In this document: positions 23,034 to 35,621 of the stretch, one piece after another | How the letters are laid out: every line of letters begins with the position of its first letter | Position numbering within the stretch: the stretch's first letter is position 1 | DNA from: Symsagittifera roscoffensis | Taxonomy: Eukaryota; Xenacoelomorpha; Acoela; Convolutidae | Length of the DNA stretch: 64,000 bases | Assembly: GCF_963678635.1 (NCBI RefSeq) | Contig: NW_026971607.1 | Location: 62,001-126,000, forward strand | Direction: 5' to 3' | Position numbers and translations under genes: made by a program | Notes under the pieces: generated by a model | Told to the model about the DNA's origin: nothing | The model's input: only the letters and a program-made list of their open reading frames with translations | The model's database searches: none

Positions 23034-24670
23034 GATGGGTCTGCGGCTGGGTCTGCCCTGTCATAAACAGCTAAGGTTTTGGCCAGCTGCGTATTCCCGC
23101 AGGGTTTCCCGTATCTGGGATCGTTGGCCAGTTTCGTACCTTCATACGCGGCGTCTGGTAATTCCATCTCTCTCGGATCCATCAGCTTGTCCACCACCCT
23201 CAACTGTGCTAGAGTGGCCACCCTAATCCTGGTAATGCTGGTTCGGTGTTTGGGAGGCTCCACCACAAATCCCGGACTCCCTAATGACTTGAGAGGTCTA
23301 TAGTTAATAGGTCCCATCAACGATTTTGTGGGAATCCCAGTCAGATCCGCCGTCTCTGTCGTTTTGGCTCTCGAGACGTGTGTCTCGTGAGCCTTCAGCC
23401 AGTCCACACACTGGAGTCTACCCAAGTCTTCGTGCGACACCTCCTCAAGACCCAAAGCTTTCGCTAACTCTAGCCTGCACTCCAGGTCTTCCAGGTCCAG
23501 CTCCTTGATCTTCTCCACATATTTCGACCTGCTGGTCTCCACTGGTCTCTCCGGCTTCTTCTTCTCCACCACCACCACCGAGGATATTATCGATCCCTGG
23601 GGAGTTGATGACGTTGCCTCATCAGCCTCCATGGGCGCGGCGCCCGGGAACTTGGTTCGGCTATTCCTCGAACTGTCTCTAGAATCGGCCATCGCACCCA
23701 AGCGACTGGACAAAGCCCTCGAGTTGAAGAAAGGTGGATTTGGGGGTGGTCCGAATGTGACCTGTGCCGTCTCTAGCAACTCTGTCTCCAATGCGCTTAT
23801 GTGCCTTTGGAAGACGTCATTCAACCACTCCACCCCTCTGGGCCTATCAAAATGAATCCCATCCGCGGATGCATCGTCAGGGAAAGCAGATAGCTCCATT
23901 TGCTCGGCCACGTCCAACAGCCCAACGGGGAGGACGCTTCTTTGGTGTATCAGCCTGATTATTTCATTCAGGTTTCGCACCTTTGTGTTCATCTCCATTG
24001 CATGTTGATCCGCTTTCATGTTGTAAGGGATGGTGCACACCGTAAGAATGGCCGGATCCATTTGAATTTGCAATTCCTCGAGAATGCAGCTCATCTTGTC
24101 GTGCAGCCTCGTCAGCTTCCTTGCTTCCCTCCTGGACACGTCATTCGTCCCGACCATCAGAGTCACCGTGTATACTCTTGCCATACCTAGCATCTCAAGC
24201 GTCGCTAGCATCTGCGGCGTCGCGGCTCCAGCGAAGCTCAAGATCCCCGTTTGCCAATGGGACTGGATCCGGGTCAGCACCCGCAACAAGCTGTCCCCTA
24301 TGATCAGGTAGACCGCCCCCTCGGGCACACGTGGCTGCGTGAAGTATTCCAACCAAGCCGCATTATGGAAGCAATCTCTCCTGTCTCTCTGCTCCGTGCT
24401 CCAGTCCATCCGATTGTGCCTGTGGTATCTACCTTCCGTAATCTTTTTGTAACTCGAGATTACCACACTCCTGACAGGTTGCTCCCCCACGTCGAGGGCA
24501 AGTCCACTCTTGTGATTCCTTAGTTGTAGCCGCTCGTGCAACTCTTTCAGTCGTGACGAGCTACCACTCACCTGACTACTACCCGGGGTCGAACTTGGCG
24601 TATATCCAGGCAGTGCGCGACGTCCATCAACGGGCGTATTGCTTGTGTCTCTAGACCACGCAGGGAGCAC
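22976..24670 (-). pseudogene. ORF3 SGNH hydrolase domain, element 2
   Basis: The catalytic motifs are intact: IIGDSLL (near 24285-24310), FAGAA (near 24230), GTNDVSR (near 24135-24157) and DGIHF (near 23850-23865). The domain is joined in one frame to the downstream linker, which proves the polyprotein arrangement. The first residues come from a frame entered after a two-base insertion near 24617. The frame fails near 23030. The likely activity is ester or acyl hydrolysis; the substrate is unknown. Confidence 0.82.
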
Positions 24671-25587
24671 GCTGATTCAGACGGTATCCACACCTCCAAC
24701 CCTTCGTTCATATGTTCTTGAGCAGCACGATCGAGGTTGAATCGTCCCTTCGACCTAGGAGCTTCATCCACCTCCATACGTGACTCTGGTCTTGAGCCGG
24801 TCACCACCCGCTCTTGGGGCCTGGCCCCTTTCTGCATGTCGAGATCGCGTTGTCGTTGCTGGATCCTTTCAAGCTCTGACTTCAGCTGCTCGCAATTGGC
24901 GGCATTCTCTCGCACCCTTTCTGCCTGTAGCTGTTCAGCTCTCATCATGTCCAGTTCTCTCCGCGCTTGATCCCTCTCAACTTTTGCCTGATCTCTCTCG
25001 AGCACCGCTTGATCCCGGTCGAGGTTCGCCTTGTTCCTCTCCCGCTGAGTCCTCTCAAGCTCTCTCTTCATGATACTGATGTCCGGATACGCTTCCCCCG
25101 TCTGCTGTGCTCGAGACATCAATGGTTTCTTGCTCGTGCTCTGGCCCGTGGATCTGACTGATGGTCTGACCGGCAGTGGGAATTCCCCTGCACCATACTC
25201 AGTATTATTACTCAAGCCAGGGTTCCTTGCCAAATCGAACCCCCTTATTGCTCCATCCACGTTCCAAGACAGCCACCTGGTTTGCTCTTGATTAGATATT
25301 CCATCGGTGGTGTAGTCCACCATCAAAACTGCTTCTGTCGCAGACTCCCGACACTCGCCCTCATCCTCCAACTGGAGGATGGCATTCAACATCACTGCCA
25401 TTCTCTCATCCACTTGAGTATAATCCAGGTCCCTTAGACGTCTGTACAATTCGTCAACTGTGGGTTTTTTCAAAGCCGATGGCATGGACTTCAGGAATCG
25501 ATCTGCCATTTCCGTAATTTCCAAGTGATCTTGAGTATTGAGTTCTACCTGAGCAACTTGAGTATTACCTGAGCAAGTTGAGCTCAC
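24568..25587 (-). pseudogene. ORF3 N-terminal and coiled-coil region, element 2
   Basis: This contains the apparent start of ORF3 (ATG at 25587; a second at about 25509, IT-EMADRF). An N-terminal helical domain of about 120 residues aligns with the start of element 3 ORF3 (shared DLAR-PGL and a LYRRLRDLDYT/IYQRLIDCDFT block). A long coiled coil follows (about 24840-25080), then a linker. Relative to element 1 two bases are inserted near 24617, so the frame leaves the hydrolase. The start lies about 400 bp after the end of pol. Confidence 0.78.
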
Positions 25588-25991
25588 TTCTTGAGGTGTC
25601 GTTCAACTTGTGTTCTCTTTCTTCAATTGAATACAGTTGAGTAGTCAACTTGACTTTACCAAATCAATCTGAAAATAACACTCCATTTTAAGACTAGCAG
25701 GCGGTGTTCCTAACCTAAAAACCCCCTTTCACTACTACATTTAAAACCCTTTCCTTTTCGTCCTACTAATATAGTTCAATTGGAAATCTTCTAAAAACAT
25801 GCATATTCATTTTATGTTTTAGCACCATCAATCATTTAAAATGTTAATTGTCATGCCAATCACCTCTAAAATTCTCTACCTGTTTTGTACCCCAACACCT
25901 AACTCGAGATTCTTCCCTCATGCCCAACTCGAGACCCCCGCGTACCCGACTCAGGCGATGCTCAAGTAGTATTTCTTGTGAAGATGCACCA
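25588..25991 (-). other. Spacer between pol and ORF3, element 2
   Basis: About 400 bp, AT-richer than the coding on either side. No conserved protein is seen. Part (25860-25990) may be the decayed end of pol, because the macro-like domain stops about 20 residues early compared with element 3. How ORF3 is expressed (spliced RNA or internal promoter) cannot be told from this. Confidence 0.6.
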
Positions 25992-28900
25992 TTATCTCAG
26001 TTTCTGAGTTTCCCTTGGGCTCAATTTCCCCCTGTTTGGGTCATACACTGGCATTGAGACCTCCGTTATACCTCTTTCAATCATGAAGTCTCGTAGTCTC
26101 GTTAGTGCCAACATCACGTGTTCAGGATCGATCGTGTTCCTGTCATTGACCCTCGTCACTAGGAAGCACAGGTATTTGCCCGGGACTTGTGCTACTGATG
26201 GTGGAAGCGCGGCCATTCCTCCCAGTCCCGGTCTCTGTCTAAACAGAAACTCCACGTTCTGGTACTCTCTCTTGAAGTCTGCTTCCAGTCTTGATTTGAA
26301 ACTCATGTCCGCCGTGATACAGATTGCGCTTGTCCTGTCTGACAGAATGAAGTCACTATCCGTTATCAGGATATTCTCTGAGTATTCGTTTGGTATTTCA
26401 AACTTCGTTTTGAAATTAGGTCCTATGGTAGGCTCGGCCTCCTCCCCTTCCAGTTCCAGTCCGCACTTTTCTCTCACTTCTCTGAGTTTCTTTATCATCA
26501 AATTTTCGGTGTGGGTAAGTCCTACCCCCACTCCCCGGACAAAAATATTTATCGACGTCCCCGTCGATGATGCTGGGTCTGAATTATCTGGCGGAATGTC
26601 GAGCGGGCTGTCTGTTGCCGTCCAGCCGAAAAGAGGATCCGCCGTTTTCATGTACTTCCCCGCTGATATGTCAACTTGCTGTATGCTCTGTCCTTCCTCG
26701 CTTCCGTTCTTGACATCGCGCATCCATTCTAATATCCTCAGGTTCGTATTTTCCCTCCTCTCTATCTCGCTCTGTTCTAAATCCGTCTCCCGCTCCGGCG
26801 TCGAGTAGTCTTCCTGTGGGTAGTGTTCATTATCATCGATGATCTGCCATTCACCATCTGCCGCCAGCTCGCCCACACTTATTAGTTCTCTGCTTAGGTC
26901 ATCGGGCTTTATCTTGTCGATCAGGAAATCGTCCCCGTACCTGTTGTACCTCATGCCTGTGCGTTTGCGATTGCCACTCCTTGTCCCCGCTGGTATTGAC
27001 AAGTCTGGTTCTGTCCACTTCGGCACCTCACCTTGATCCGGATTGTTCCAATCTTCTTCCACAAAAGATTCCGCTTCAGAGTCCGCGTCTATTTTTTCAT
27101 TGTCATCCAAACTCAAGTTCTCATTGCCATCATTTTTATCTCTGGTGCCTTTCTCGTTCACTTCACATGCTGGTTCCACCAGTAGATACTCTAGTCCTTC
27201 CATGTCTTTTGGTATACACCAGTTCTCTGGGGATGGGACATGAGGCTTCAGGTTCTCATAATGTGCTGCTCGCCCAGTACTCAAGCGGTAGAACCGTCCT
27301 TGTTGATGTACTTCAGTTATCATGAATGGTCCTCTCCATTTCTTGAGTAGTTTCTTCGTCCCTTTGGGCGGTATCACATTCTGGAAAACCCACACATACT
27401 GGCCCACTTCATATGGCTTCGCCTGTAATATTTTTTCATCATATTTCTTGCGCTGTCTCATTTGTGCCTGCGCAGTGTTCCTCCTGCACAGCTCGTTTAT
27501 TTCCTGCTGTCTCCTGATCGCCTCTTTCACGTAAGCTTGAGGCGACGTCCTCTTTCCTTCATACTCCGGGTAAAAGCACGTCAGGGGCATCGCTCTCTCT
27601 TTGCCTGTCAACATCATGAATGGATTGATTCCCGTCGTTGAGTGTTGAGTACTGTTGTATGCCCCTACGACTTGAGGCAGATACTTATCCCAGTCCGTCA
27701 TGTATCTAGAGCAGTATACCCTCAGCATGTTCACCAACGTTCTATTCTGTCTCTCTACCAGCCCGTTGGTCTGAGGATGGTGAGTCGTTGAGTGTGCTTG
27801 AGCTATGTGTGACCTCTTCATTAATTCCTTAGTCAAGTCCCCCACAAAGGATTTGCCGTTGTCTGACTGAAAAGTCATTGGACAACCATACCTTGATATC
27901 CAATGGGTTATCAAGTGGTCACAAGTCTCCTCTGCCGAAGCTGTTTGACACGGCACCGCCTCTGCCAGCTTTGTGAAGTGATCAATTATGACCAGTATCT
28001 GGTTTTTCCCTGACTCCGTCATACAGATCTTCTGATGGTCTATTTGCACCACTTCATTAAATTCCGAACTTTCCACCGGTTTGAGTGGGAATTTCATCTT
28101 CCTTGGGTCTTTCACTTGCAAACATGCCAGGCATGCATTCACCCACCTCTCACAGGCTTTCCTCAATCCTGGCCAATCGAACCTGTGAAGTATTCTTTGT
28201 TGCACTTTGTCTATCCCCTGGTGCCCCATTTGATCACTTGATCTGAACAGCACCTCTGTCTGATATAATTGTGGTAGTATGATGAGGTTGTGCTTGTGTA
28301 GTATCTTGTCTTCTTCTTTTCTCTTGCATGCTACAACCCCATCAGCCGTGTGATAGAGTAACTCTTTCCTCTCTTTGTAGAACTGGCTCAGGATCTTGTA
28401 GCTGTCTTCTTCAAGTTCTCCTTTCTCCTTGGACCCCGTTTGGATCCATTTGGAGAGATTGCTTGTCATCTTGTCATTCTTCTTGTCTCTTACCAGGTCC
28501 GACAGCCTATATCTCGCTTTGACATGTTCCTTCAGCGCCATGATCTGCCCATTCATCTCCCCAGGGTTGTGGACGTCGTCATTCAGCTTCACGCATACTA
28601 TCCTCCTTACCACCTTCATGTCGTCTTCCGGCACCAGATTTGTTCTCACATTTGAATTGTATGATAGCTCCCTGAATGGCTTCCTCGAAACTGCAATCCT
28701 TTCAAGTTCTTCACCACCTCGTATCTCCTGCACGTCCAAGTTGAAGGTTCCTGAGGACGGATCTGTTTGTAGTTCCCTGTCGTGGTGTCTAATCTTTTCT
28801 TCTGCCAATATCATGCAGAGACTATCTTGATTGTCACTGCTCGCTTCCGAGTCCACATCCCACATTTCACACTCCCCGGACAAATTTTCTCCTTCAGTGT

Positions 28901-29921
28901 TTTCTTCTTCTGTGGACGTGGACCGCTCCCCGGACTCTTGACCTGGTCCCAGGTATTCAGCTTCTTCCTTGAATTCCACTCTATTTCTCCTGACTCTATT
29001 CTGTTCAAGTAATTCAGCTGGGATCTTTTCAACTAGTGACTGCACGACTTCCTTCCCATCAAGGTTAGTCACCTTCGAGGTATTTCTATCACTAGCTGTC
29101 CCGCTCTTTCGCAGTATTGTGACCTCAGGTTCCTCTTTACAGTTTTCTTGAATCACGGGCTTATCATCTGCTAGTCTCTTGAGTAGCCCCTTTAAGTCTT
29201 CGTCTATTTGTGCTTCCCCCGTCTCTACCTGGTTGAGATCGTAGCCTTTTGCTTTGAGCGTCTCCCTCACGATCTTTGACTTGAGCATTATTCCTATCGG
29301 CATCCCTCGGTTCTTTCTCAAGATGGATTTTTTTTTCGTAGTTTCCTTTGGTAACTCGGGGTGATCTTCTATTGGTTTGCCTGATTTGTCCAACCATCTT
29401 GTTAGAGGAAGACTGTCATACGTTTCCTTGTCCATGAAGGAGAAGCCATCTTTGATCTCAGGTCTATCTGCCTCTCTCTGTTCTTGTCTCTCGTAGAACT
29501 CCGTCTTCTTGCTCAAGCTGTCAGCATTTTGATGTTTGTCTCGTGTTCTGTGCTCAATTATCATATTGTATCCGTCCAGGCGAACTATCCACCTCCCAAT
29601 GTAACTTTGGTCCATTGAGTACGTCTTCAGCCAGCTTAGTGCCCGGTTGTCGACTCGCAACTTGAATGGCTCACTGCCTAGGTATGCCCTATATTTCTCG
29701 ACAAAGGTAACCACCGCGAACATCTCTGCTTTCGGTGCTCCGTACTTCATTTCCGTGTCACTTAGGACTTTGCTCCCGTACGCTATTGGTCTCAAGACTG
29801 TCTTCCCGTTCCACTCTTGTTCTTGGTGGAGAATTCCAGATATCGCTACTACCGACGCGTCCGTATCCAGTACGTACATCCCCTTCTCTGTTGGCATCCC
29901 TAGTACTGGTGCCTCGCACAA
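25992..29921 (-). pseudogene. Gypsy pol: RNase H, integrase and macro-like domain, element 2
   Basis: A 1309-residue open frame. RNase H comes first (VLDTDASV near 29865; RDKHQNADSLSK near 29540), then a long acidic linker, then the integrase zinc-binding part (GHQGIDK to CLACLQVKD, about 28120-28230), the catalytic core (IDHFTKLAEA, SDNGKSF, GLVERQN; about 27740-28000) and a GPY/F-like module (KKWRGPF, near 27320). The conserved C-terminal extension ends in a macro-like domain (about 25995-26400): ITDSDF, ITADMSFK, GKYLCFLVT, ALTRLRDF, SMPVYDPN. It lacks the last 20 residues seen in element 3. RT is lost upstream by deletion. Confidence 0.88.
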
Positions 29922-30117
29922 CTCTTTCTTTATTCTCTGTAATGACTCTTCTCATCAATTGGTGTTCCGTTTTCGGCGATTTCCAAGTTAGAACTGCCTC
30001 TACTGCGTCTGGATCTGGTCTGATGCCGTGTTTGTCCACCATCCTGCCCAAGTATTTTATCGAGTCCTTGAGTATCTCACACTTTGATGGTTTGCACTTC
30101 AGCCCCGACCTCCTCAT
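29758..30117 (-). pseudogene. RT remnant of element 2 (thumb side only)
   Basis: This keeps LKCKPSKCEILKDSIKYLG and the following block up to KTEHQLM, then jumps near 29955 into the RNase H region. Compared with element 3, everything from mid-protease to just past YVDD is missing at about 30150, and a second segment (FANYYREF to WTDEA) is missing at about 29955. Both junctions change frame. This copy cannot make an active RT. Confidence 0.85.
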
Positions 30118-30142
30118 ACCCGCAAATACTTCGTCAAGTCTC

Positions 30143-31321
30143 TCAATGTGGTCCTATCAATTCATCTTTGTTGAAGCCCATTCGTTCCCAAGTTTCGATT
30201 GGTATGACACTCAAGACCCACGTATCAAGTAGCCCACGTAACTGAGTCTTTTTGCCACTTATGTCTAACACGTGTCCTGTCACATCTGCCTCTGTCCCGA
30301 TGTGCATCGCATCTTCTTCAAGCATGGCGCAGTGTCCAATCGATCTCACTTTCAACTCTTCTTTTCCCACGTAGATTTGCCCAATTAGGTCTTCATCACA
30401 TGATATCATTGTTTTGGTATAGATGTTGATTCCATCTATATTTAGCATCACTTCATGTGGATCATAAGCTTCTGTGTACCTGTTATCAACACGTACCGAC
30501 TTGCCACCCCCTCTCGTGAGTAGTGCTCTCCATGCTCTAGAAGTCGTTTGTGGGCTCATACTACTCAAGTAATCTCCGTACACATCAATGTGCATTATTG
30601 TCTGGTCACTTGGTTCGCTCAAGTTTCTCGTTACTTCGTGGCCGCCCACAGTGATTATTGACATTATTCTTGCCCCAATCTTTGTTATGCCAAATGGTTT
30701 TCCTGTAACCATTTTTACAGTGTTGCAGTTTCCATTTTTTGTCGACCCCTCAGCAGCTTCTGGTCTTGTTTGTGAGCAACTTAATGCTTCGTTCATTTTC
30801 TGTCTTTGGATTTCTTGCTTCAGTCGTTGTTCTATTTCTTTCGCTGCTAGGTCTTGTTTCACTTTGTTGATGGCCTCCGCTGCCACCTTCTCATAATCTA
30901 TTTCTTGGGCGTTCTTCGCCGTGGCCTCTAATGCACTATTACATTGTATTACAGCTTTCACTGTTTTCGTCGGTAGCTCCGCATTTGGTCTTTCTAGGTT
31001 TTTCGTCTCAAATTCACCTTGTCTGTTTCTCTGGTTCTGCACCGCTGCTAGCGCCAACTTGTGTTTTGGATGACTCTGATTCTTGACCGCTTCCCAAAAC
31101 AACGGACAGTCCATCCTGAAGTGCCCCTCTTGGTTGCAGAAGAAGCATCTTGCACCTATTTTGATGATCAAGCCACTATAGAACTCGTGTTCTTCCATCT
31201 GGCTCATATCTTCCTCATCGGGTGCATATCCCAAACTCTTAATGTGCTGTTTGTATGTCGTGCAATCCGCCACATGATGATCAGCTGACCCGCAGTTAGC
31301 ACATGATCTGCGTTTGTCCAT
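30143..31321 (-). pseudogene. Gag nucleocapsid and truncated protease, element 2
   Basis: Two CCHC zinc knuckles (CANCGSADHHVADC near 31255-31310 and CFFCNQEGHFRMDC near 31105-31150) mark the nucleocapsid, which binds RNA. A lysine-rich linker follows, then the start of an aspartic protease. The active-site triplet region reads LLDTWVLSV instead of LLDTGAVVSV in element 3 (about 30210-30237), so the catalytic Gly is lost, and the protease is cut off at the deletion near 30150. The frame differs from the upstream gag piece because of a frameshift near 31340. Confidence 0.87.
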
Positions 31322-32334
31322 GTCATCTCTGGGCTTGTAACATGACGACCTCTGTGGCTGACTCCCCCTTGTGTGTTCCTGTTGTCTGAGTACGAGTATT
31401 TCTTGGGTTTCATCAGCATGTACTCTCTTGACTTCTGCCTCATCTCTTCTGGAGTTGGTGCACTGTCTTTTGACAATGTGTAGTACGTTGCTAACATCGT
31501 TCTCAAGTCATCACTCTTTACCCCATCAATGAACTTTGAGGCGATGCTGAAGTTCCTTCGATTGGTAGATTCTTCCGAGTCACTCCTTCTTCTCAAGCTC
31601 TCAAGATCATCTAGGAACCTGTCTATCGATTCATCGTCCCTTTGTCTCCTCTTTTCAAATCGCATCATCGCTTGTTGACCCTTCATGCCTGAGCCGAATC
31701 TATTTAACAATATTTCAAAAATTTTGTCCGCTGTGTCGCGTTCCTCTTCTTTCTTCGCAACCACGCATTTCAATGCCGTGCCTTCTGGATTGCTCAGTAT
31801 CGCTGTGCATGCTTGCCTCTCATCATTCAAGTTGTCTTGTTCTAAGTGCAACCTCATGACTTCTACCCAAGTGTCAATGCATCCATCTGAATCATCTTTG
31901 ATCTCCTTCGGTTTCTTGAAGGTTTTCCTGGATTTGTTGCTTCCTCTGTCACTCGAGTCGGTATTCCTTGTGGCGAAGGCTTCTAGCGTCCTGTTCATCA
32001 TTTCCCAGGTGCTTGCCCATGACATGGCATCCGGTCCCACGTTGTTGTGAGTCGTGGAGTCCCCTGGACCACTGGTTGTGTTCGCTGCTCCATTTTTTAT
32101 AATGGCCCTGGCCCCCACCGGTGCCGTAATCGCGGCCTCCCGGGTTGCTGGTAACGGTGATGACTGTCGTTTGTTCCTTTGAGGCTCCACGAAGTCCACT
32201 CTATTACCTTGTGTCCTCTCTGCAGCTGGCCTGTCTTGTTGTGTCGAATTCCTCAAAATAGCGTCTAGCTTTGTCTGTATTGCACTTGAGCTCTCAGCCT
32301 GTTCCCTACTCATCGTATCCATTCTCGTTTCCAA
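31204..32334 (-). pseudogene. Gag capsid region, element 2
   Basis: In frame with the upstream piece across a TAA at 32343-32341. The capsid-like part (about 31420-31900) matches element 3 closely: DGCIDTWVEVM, GSGMKGQQAMMRFEKRR and IDRFLDDLE, typical of Ty3-type Gag. Upstream is a predicted coiled region and a low-complexity linker. It assembles the particle in intact elements. A frameshift near 31340 separates it from the zinc knuckles. Confidence 0.82.
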
Positions 32335-32340
32335 ACTCCC

Positions 32341-33189
32341 TTACTGGCAATTCACTGCGTCATATCGCTGCTTCATCTCTTGCATGTCTTTTCTGATGTT
32401 CTTCTCTCGCTCTTCATCAGTGGTTTCTACTTTGTCAGACATCTTCTGAAGCTTTTCCTCCGTTGCTCTCGCTAGATGGAAATAGTTGTCCAAGTACTCA
32501 TGTTTGTTGTTTCTCATTTCCTTCCTTATCACATTTCTATCCTCTTCGCTGTGCTTCAGTTTCTCATCTATCTGATCTAGCTTCGCCATCAAGTCGCTTA
32601 ACTCAAGAGTTATCGTTCTATGGTCCGTTGTTGTCCTGTAGTCGGTCGCTGGTCCCGGTTTTCTCTGACCCTCGTTCTGATCGGTCTCTGTCGTTCTCGT
32701 GGATACTGTTCCGAATGTTTTGCTTTTCTTGACTTTCGTCTCTTCCACTGCTGCGTCCTTCGATCTCATTCCGACCATCATTGCTAATCTTTCAGTAAAA
32801 GATGTTCTCTTTTGAGACTCATCCTTCACTGTTTCTGGCGTAATGCCTGTTGTGTCTTCCACGTTGTCTATCGGTGAGAACTCTATGGGATTCGGATTAG
32901 GTTCTTCCGCATTAGGCATTGGAGTTGACTCTGTCGCCTTCTTTCCTGCTTCGTCCACACTTTGATCAGGTGTCTCTAGATCAATCTCGATGTTGGGTTC
33001 TACTCGTTCCCCTTCCGTGCCCTCTTTTGCTTTGTTCTCCGTGGTACTCCTCGTGCTGACCATACTAACTGAAAAGTTCTTCTTTGTTACCTTCGGACCC
33101 ATTGATGTTGTCTTTCGTAGCGACGAATTATACTTTGTCTTCGCTTCGGTCGATCTTTTTTCAGCTACCGGTACCCTGCTCCGCCTCAT
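32341..33189 (-). pseudogene. Gag N-terminal region, element 2
   Basis: The start at 33189 (MRRSRV) aligns with MQRRDS of element 3. The region is mostly disordered: S/T-rich, then acidic, then a coiled coil of heptads (about 32345-32600). A premature TAA ends it at 32341. The first 142 residues recur at 36869-37297 in the deletion derivative. It is probably the matrix-like part of Gag; no fold is recognised. Confidence 0.8.
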
Positions 33190-33482
33190 TATTTACATTT
33201 ATTACTATTTACAGTATTACTATCTACAACATTCACTCTAAGGTTAAAACCTCTTTCGACAAAAAATTTTTATAAAAAGAAATCGACGATTTGCTAAAAA
33301 CAACTTTTCTTAAGCTCTTGAAAATTTTATATGTTAGGATAGGATAGGGAATAAGATTTTACAATTGGTTACTTCAACCTGACTTAGTACTCTTTTAGTA
33401 CCCCCTTCCTAATGCTGTTCCAAGACTTTCTCTCTACCGTCTCGAGACTATTCAGTGTTGTCCCAGTACTTCTTGTTAGTAT

Positions 33483-34190
33483 CCCCAGACTAGTGTCCCA
33501 AGACCAATGTCCCAAGACCATTGTCCCAAGACCAATGTCCCAAGACCAATGTCCCAAGACTAATGTCCCAAGACCAACGTCCCAAGACTAATGTCCCAAG
33601 ACCAACGTCCCAAGACTAGTGTCCCAAGACTAATGTCCCAAGACCAATGTCCCAAGACCACTGTCCCAAGACCACTGTCCCAAGACCAATGGCCCAAGAC
33701 CAACGTCCCAAGACTAGTGTCCCAAGACTAATGTCCCAAGACCAATGGCCCAAGACTAACGTCCCAAGACTAGTGTCCCAAGACCAATGGCCCAAGACCA
33801 ATGTCCCAAGACCACTGTCCCAAGACCAATGGCCCAAGATCAACGTCCCAAGACTAGTGTCCCAAGACTAATGTCCCAAGACCAATGGCCCAATGCCAAT
33901 GTCCCAAGACCACTGTTTCAAGACCACTGTCCCATGACCAATGTCCCAAGACTAGTGTCCCAAGACTAATGTCCCAAGACCAACGGCCCAATGCCAATGT
34001 CCCAAGACCACTGTCCCAAGACCAACGTCCCAAGACCAATGTCCCAAGACTGTTTCGTACCAAGACTGCTCTGGTCCAAGACTGTCCCAAGGCCGCACTG
34101 TCCCAAGACTGTCCCAAGACTGTGTTGCCCCAAGACTGTCCCCAGACTGCAATGTCCCAAGACTTCTTCGGTACTGTCCCAAGACTCGTC
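33483..34190 (+). repeat. 14-bp minisatellite, leader of element 2
   Basis: Tandem copies of a 14-bp unit, consensus GTCCCAAGACCAAT, with recurring variants (ACTAAT, ACTAGT, ACCACT, GGCCCAAG), about 700 bp in all. Three units make 42 bp, so the same 14-residue peptide pattern appears in every frame; the long open frames here on both strands are by-products. Confidence 0.93.
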
Positions 34191-35060
34191 ACTGAGTGTC
34201 TGGATATCGGGTCTCTTCTTCTTCGTTGTAGGGACTATTGAACCACTGTACCTTTTACCACCACTTGAGCTCTAGTAAAAAATTTTCCAAAAATCCCTAT
34301 TTTAATGGTCGAAACCCAAATACTAATCCAGTCTTTTCAGGCTATTTGAAACTCTAAATTCCCCGCAGGTGTCTTGTGATCACCTGTTCGTTAAAATACC
34401 AACAACAAACTTTCACCAAAGCGTAAAATTTTAAACTGGAAAAAATTTCAAAAACAGATGGGTGAATTCTCCTGAACGACAAGGTTGACTGATGTCAATC
34501 TTTGTCCGAAAAAATGTCTGGTACTCGATTGCCACGCGTTTTCCTCCCCCCTGCTAGCGATCTTATGGGGTATCACAAAAACTGTCTATGTCCGTTCCCC
34601 CCTACCGATCCGACCAGGGTACCTACCTTAACCTGATTCTAATTTTGGATATCCGCTTCCTATAACCAACGCGTGTAAATATCTAATGTAACTAAGTCGA
34701 CGATGCCGAACAATTAGTTACTCTAATGTGTCCCCCCTTTTTACAATTTATAACCGCTAACCTCCGACTTAACCAGCCCCCCTTCTAACCTCCCCCCTCT
34801 TTAGCATCCCTCTTTAGCCGAAAAATCCCTTAAGCGCCGGGTGCTAAACCTCTCGAGAGAAAACCGTAGACCTGTTTCCAGGCCTGCTTGTGCAAAAACT
34901 TCCTCAAAACAATGGGACTCCGCTTATCCAATTTTACACTTATCTCCTATAATGTAATGTGGATTCTTACGATACGCGTTGCCCAACTTGAGAACACCCC
35001 TGTGCGTCCTCTTGTGGTGATCCTGTGCTGGTTGTCTCTGTTCCGCATTTGACAGCAGCA

Positions 35061-35182
35061 CCACTTTCCCACTTGGCTGGTCACCTCTTCCAGTCAAGTC
35101 TCCTAGTGGTCCGTTTCGATCCTTGTGAACCACTTTCCCACTCGACTGGTCACCTCTTCCAGTCAAGTCTCCTAGTGGTCCG
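35061..35182 (+). repeat. 53-bp direct repeat in the leader
   Basis: Two copies (35061-35113 and 35130-35182), each running from CCACTTTCCCACT to CTAGTGGTCCG, differ at very few positions. The same pair is at 40091-40213 in the derivative. Function unknown. Confidence 0.8.
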
Positions 35183-35621
35183 GCTAGGTTGCAATCTATC
35201 TGAAAACCCTTAACAACGCCCCCCACTCGGGCACCTTATTGAAGTCACTGGTTTAAATTGCTAGATTGATCGAAACGATCGGTCTTATAAAACAGTATGG
35301 GTATACTATTTAATTAATATAAAGGTTTGATCCAAATGATCCGGTATCAAAGTCACTGTCTTTTCGTTTTATGGTTTTTGTTCCTTTTTCTATACTTTTT
35401 TCTTGTTTTTGTTTCCCTAGTTACCCCCCTTTACTCGGTTAGCTAGACCTCGTTCGGAGAGCGTACCAGGAAGTTTTCTCAAGTTTTCTTAAAAAGCTAT
35501 CACGGTACAACCGAATGGTTTACACGTTCCCGCTGAACCGTACCACCGGTACTCTAGAATGGGCATGCAGCCCGGAGCTGTGTCAAGTGGGTTCGACTCC
35601 GTAGTCATGATGTCGTAAAAA

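Noticed and set aside
33616-34241. Long open frames on both strands made of 14-residue repeats
   Set aside because: They come from the 14-bp minisatellite, whose unit length makes all frames cycle through the same codons. No start context or conserved protein.
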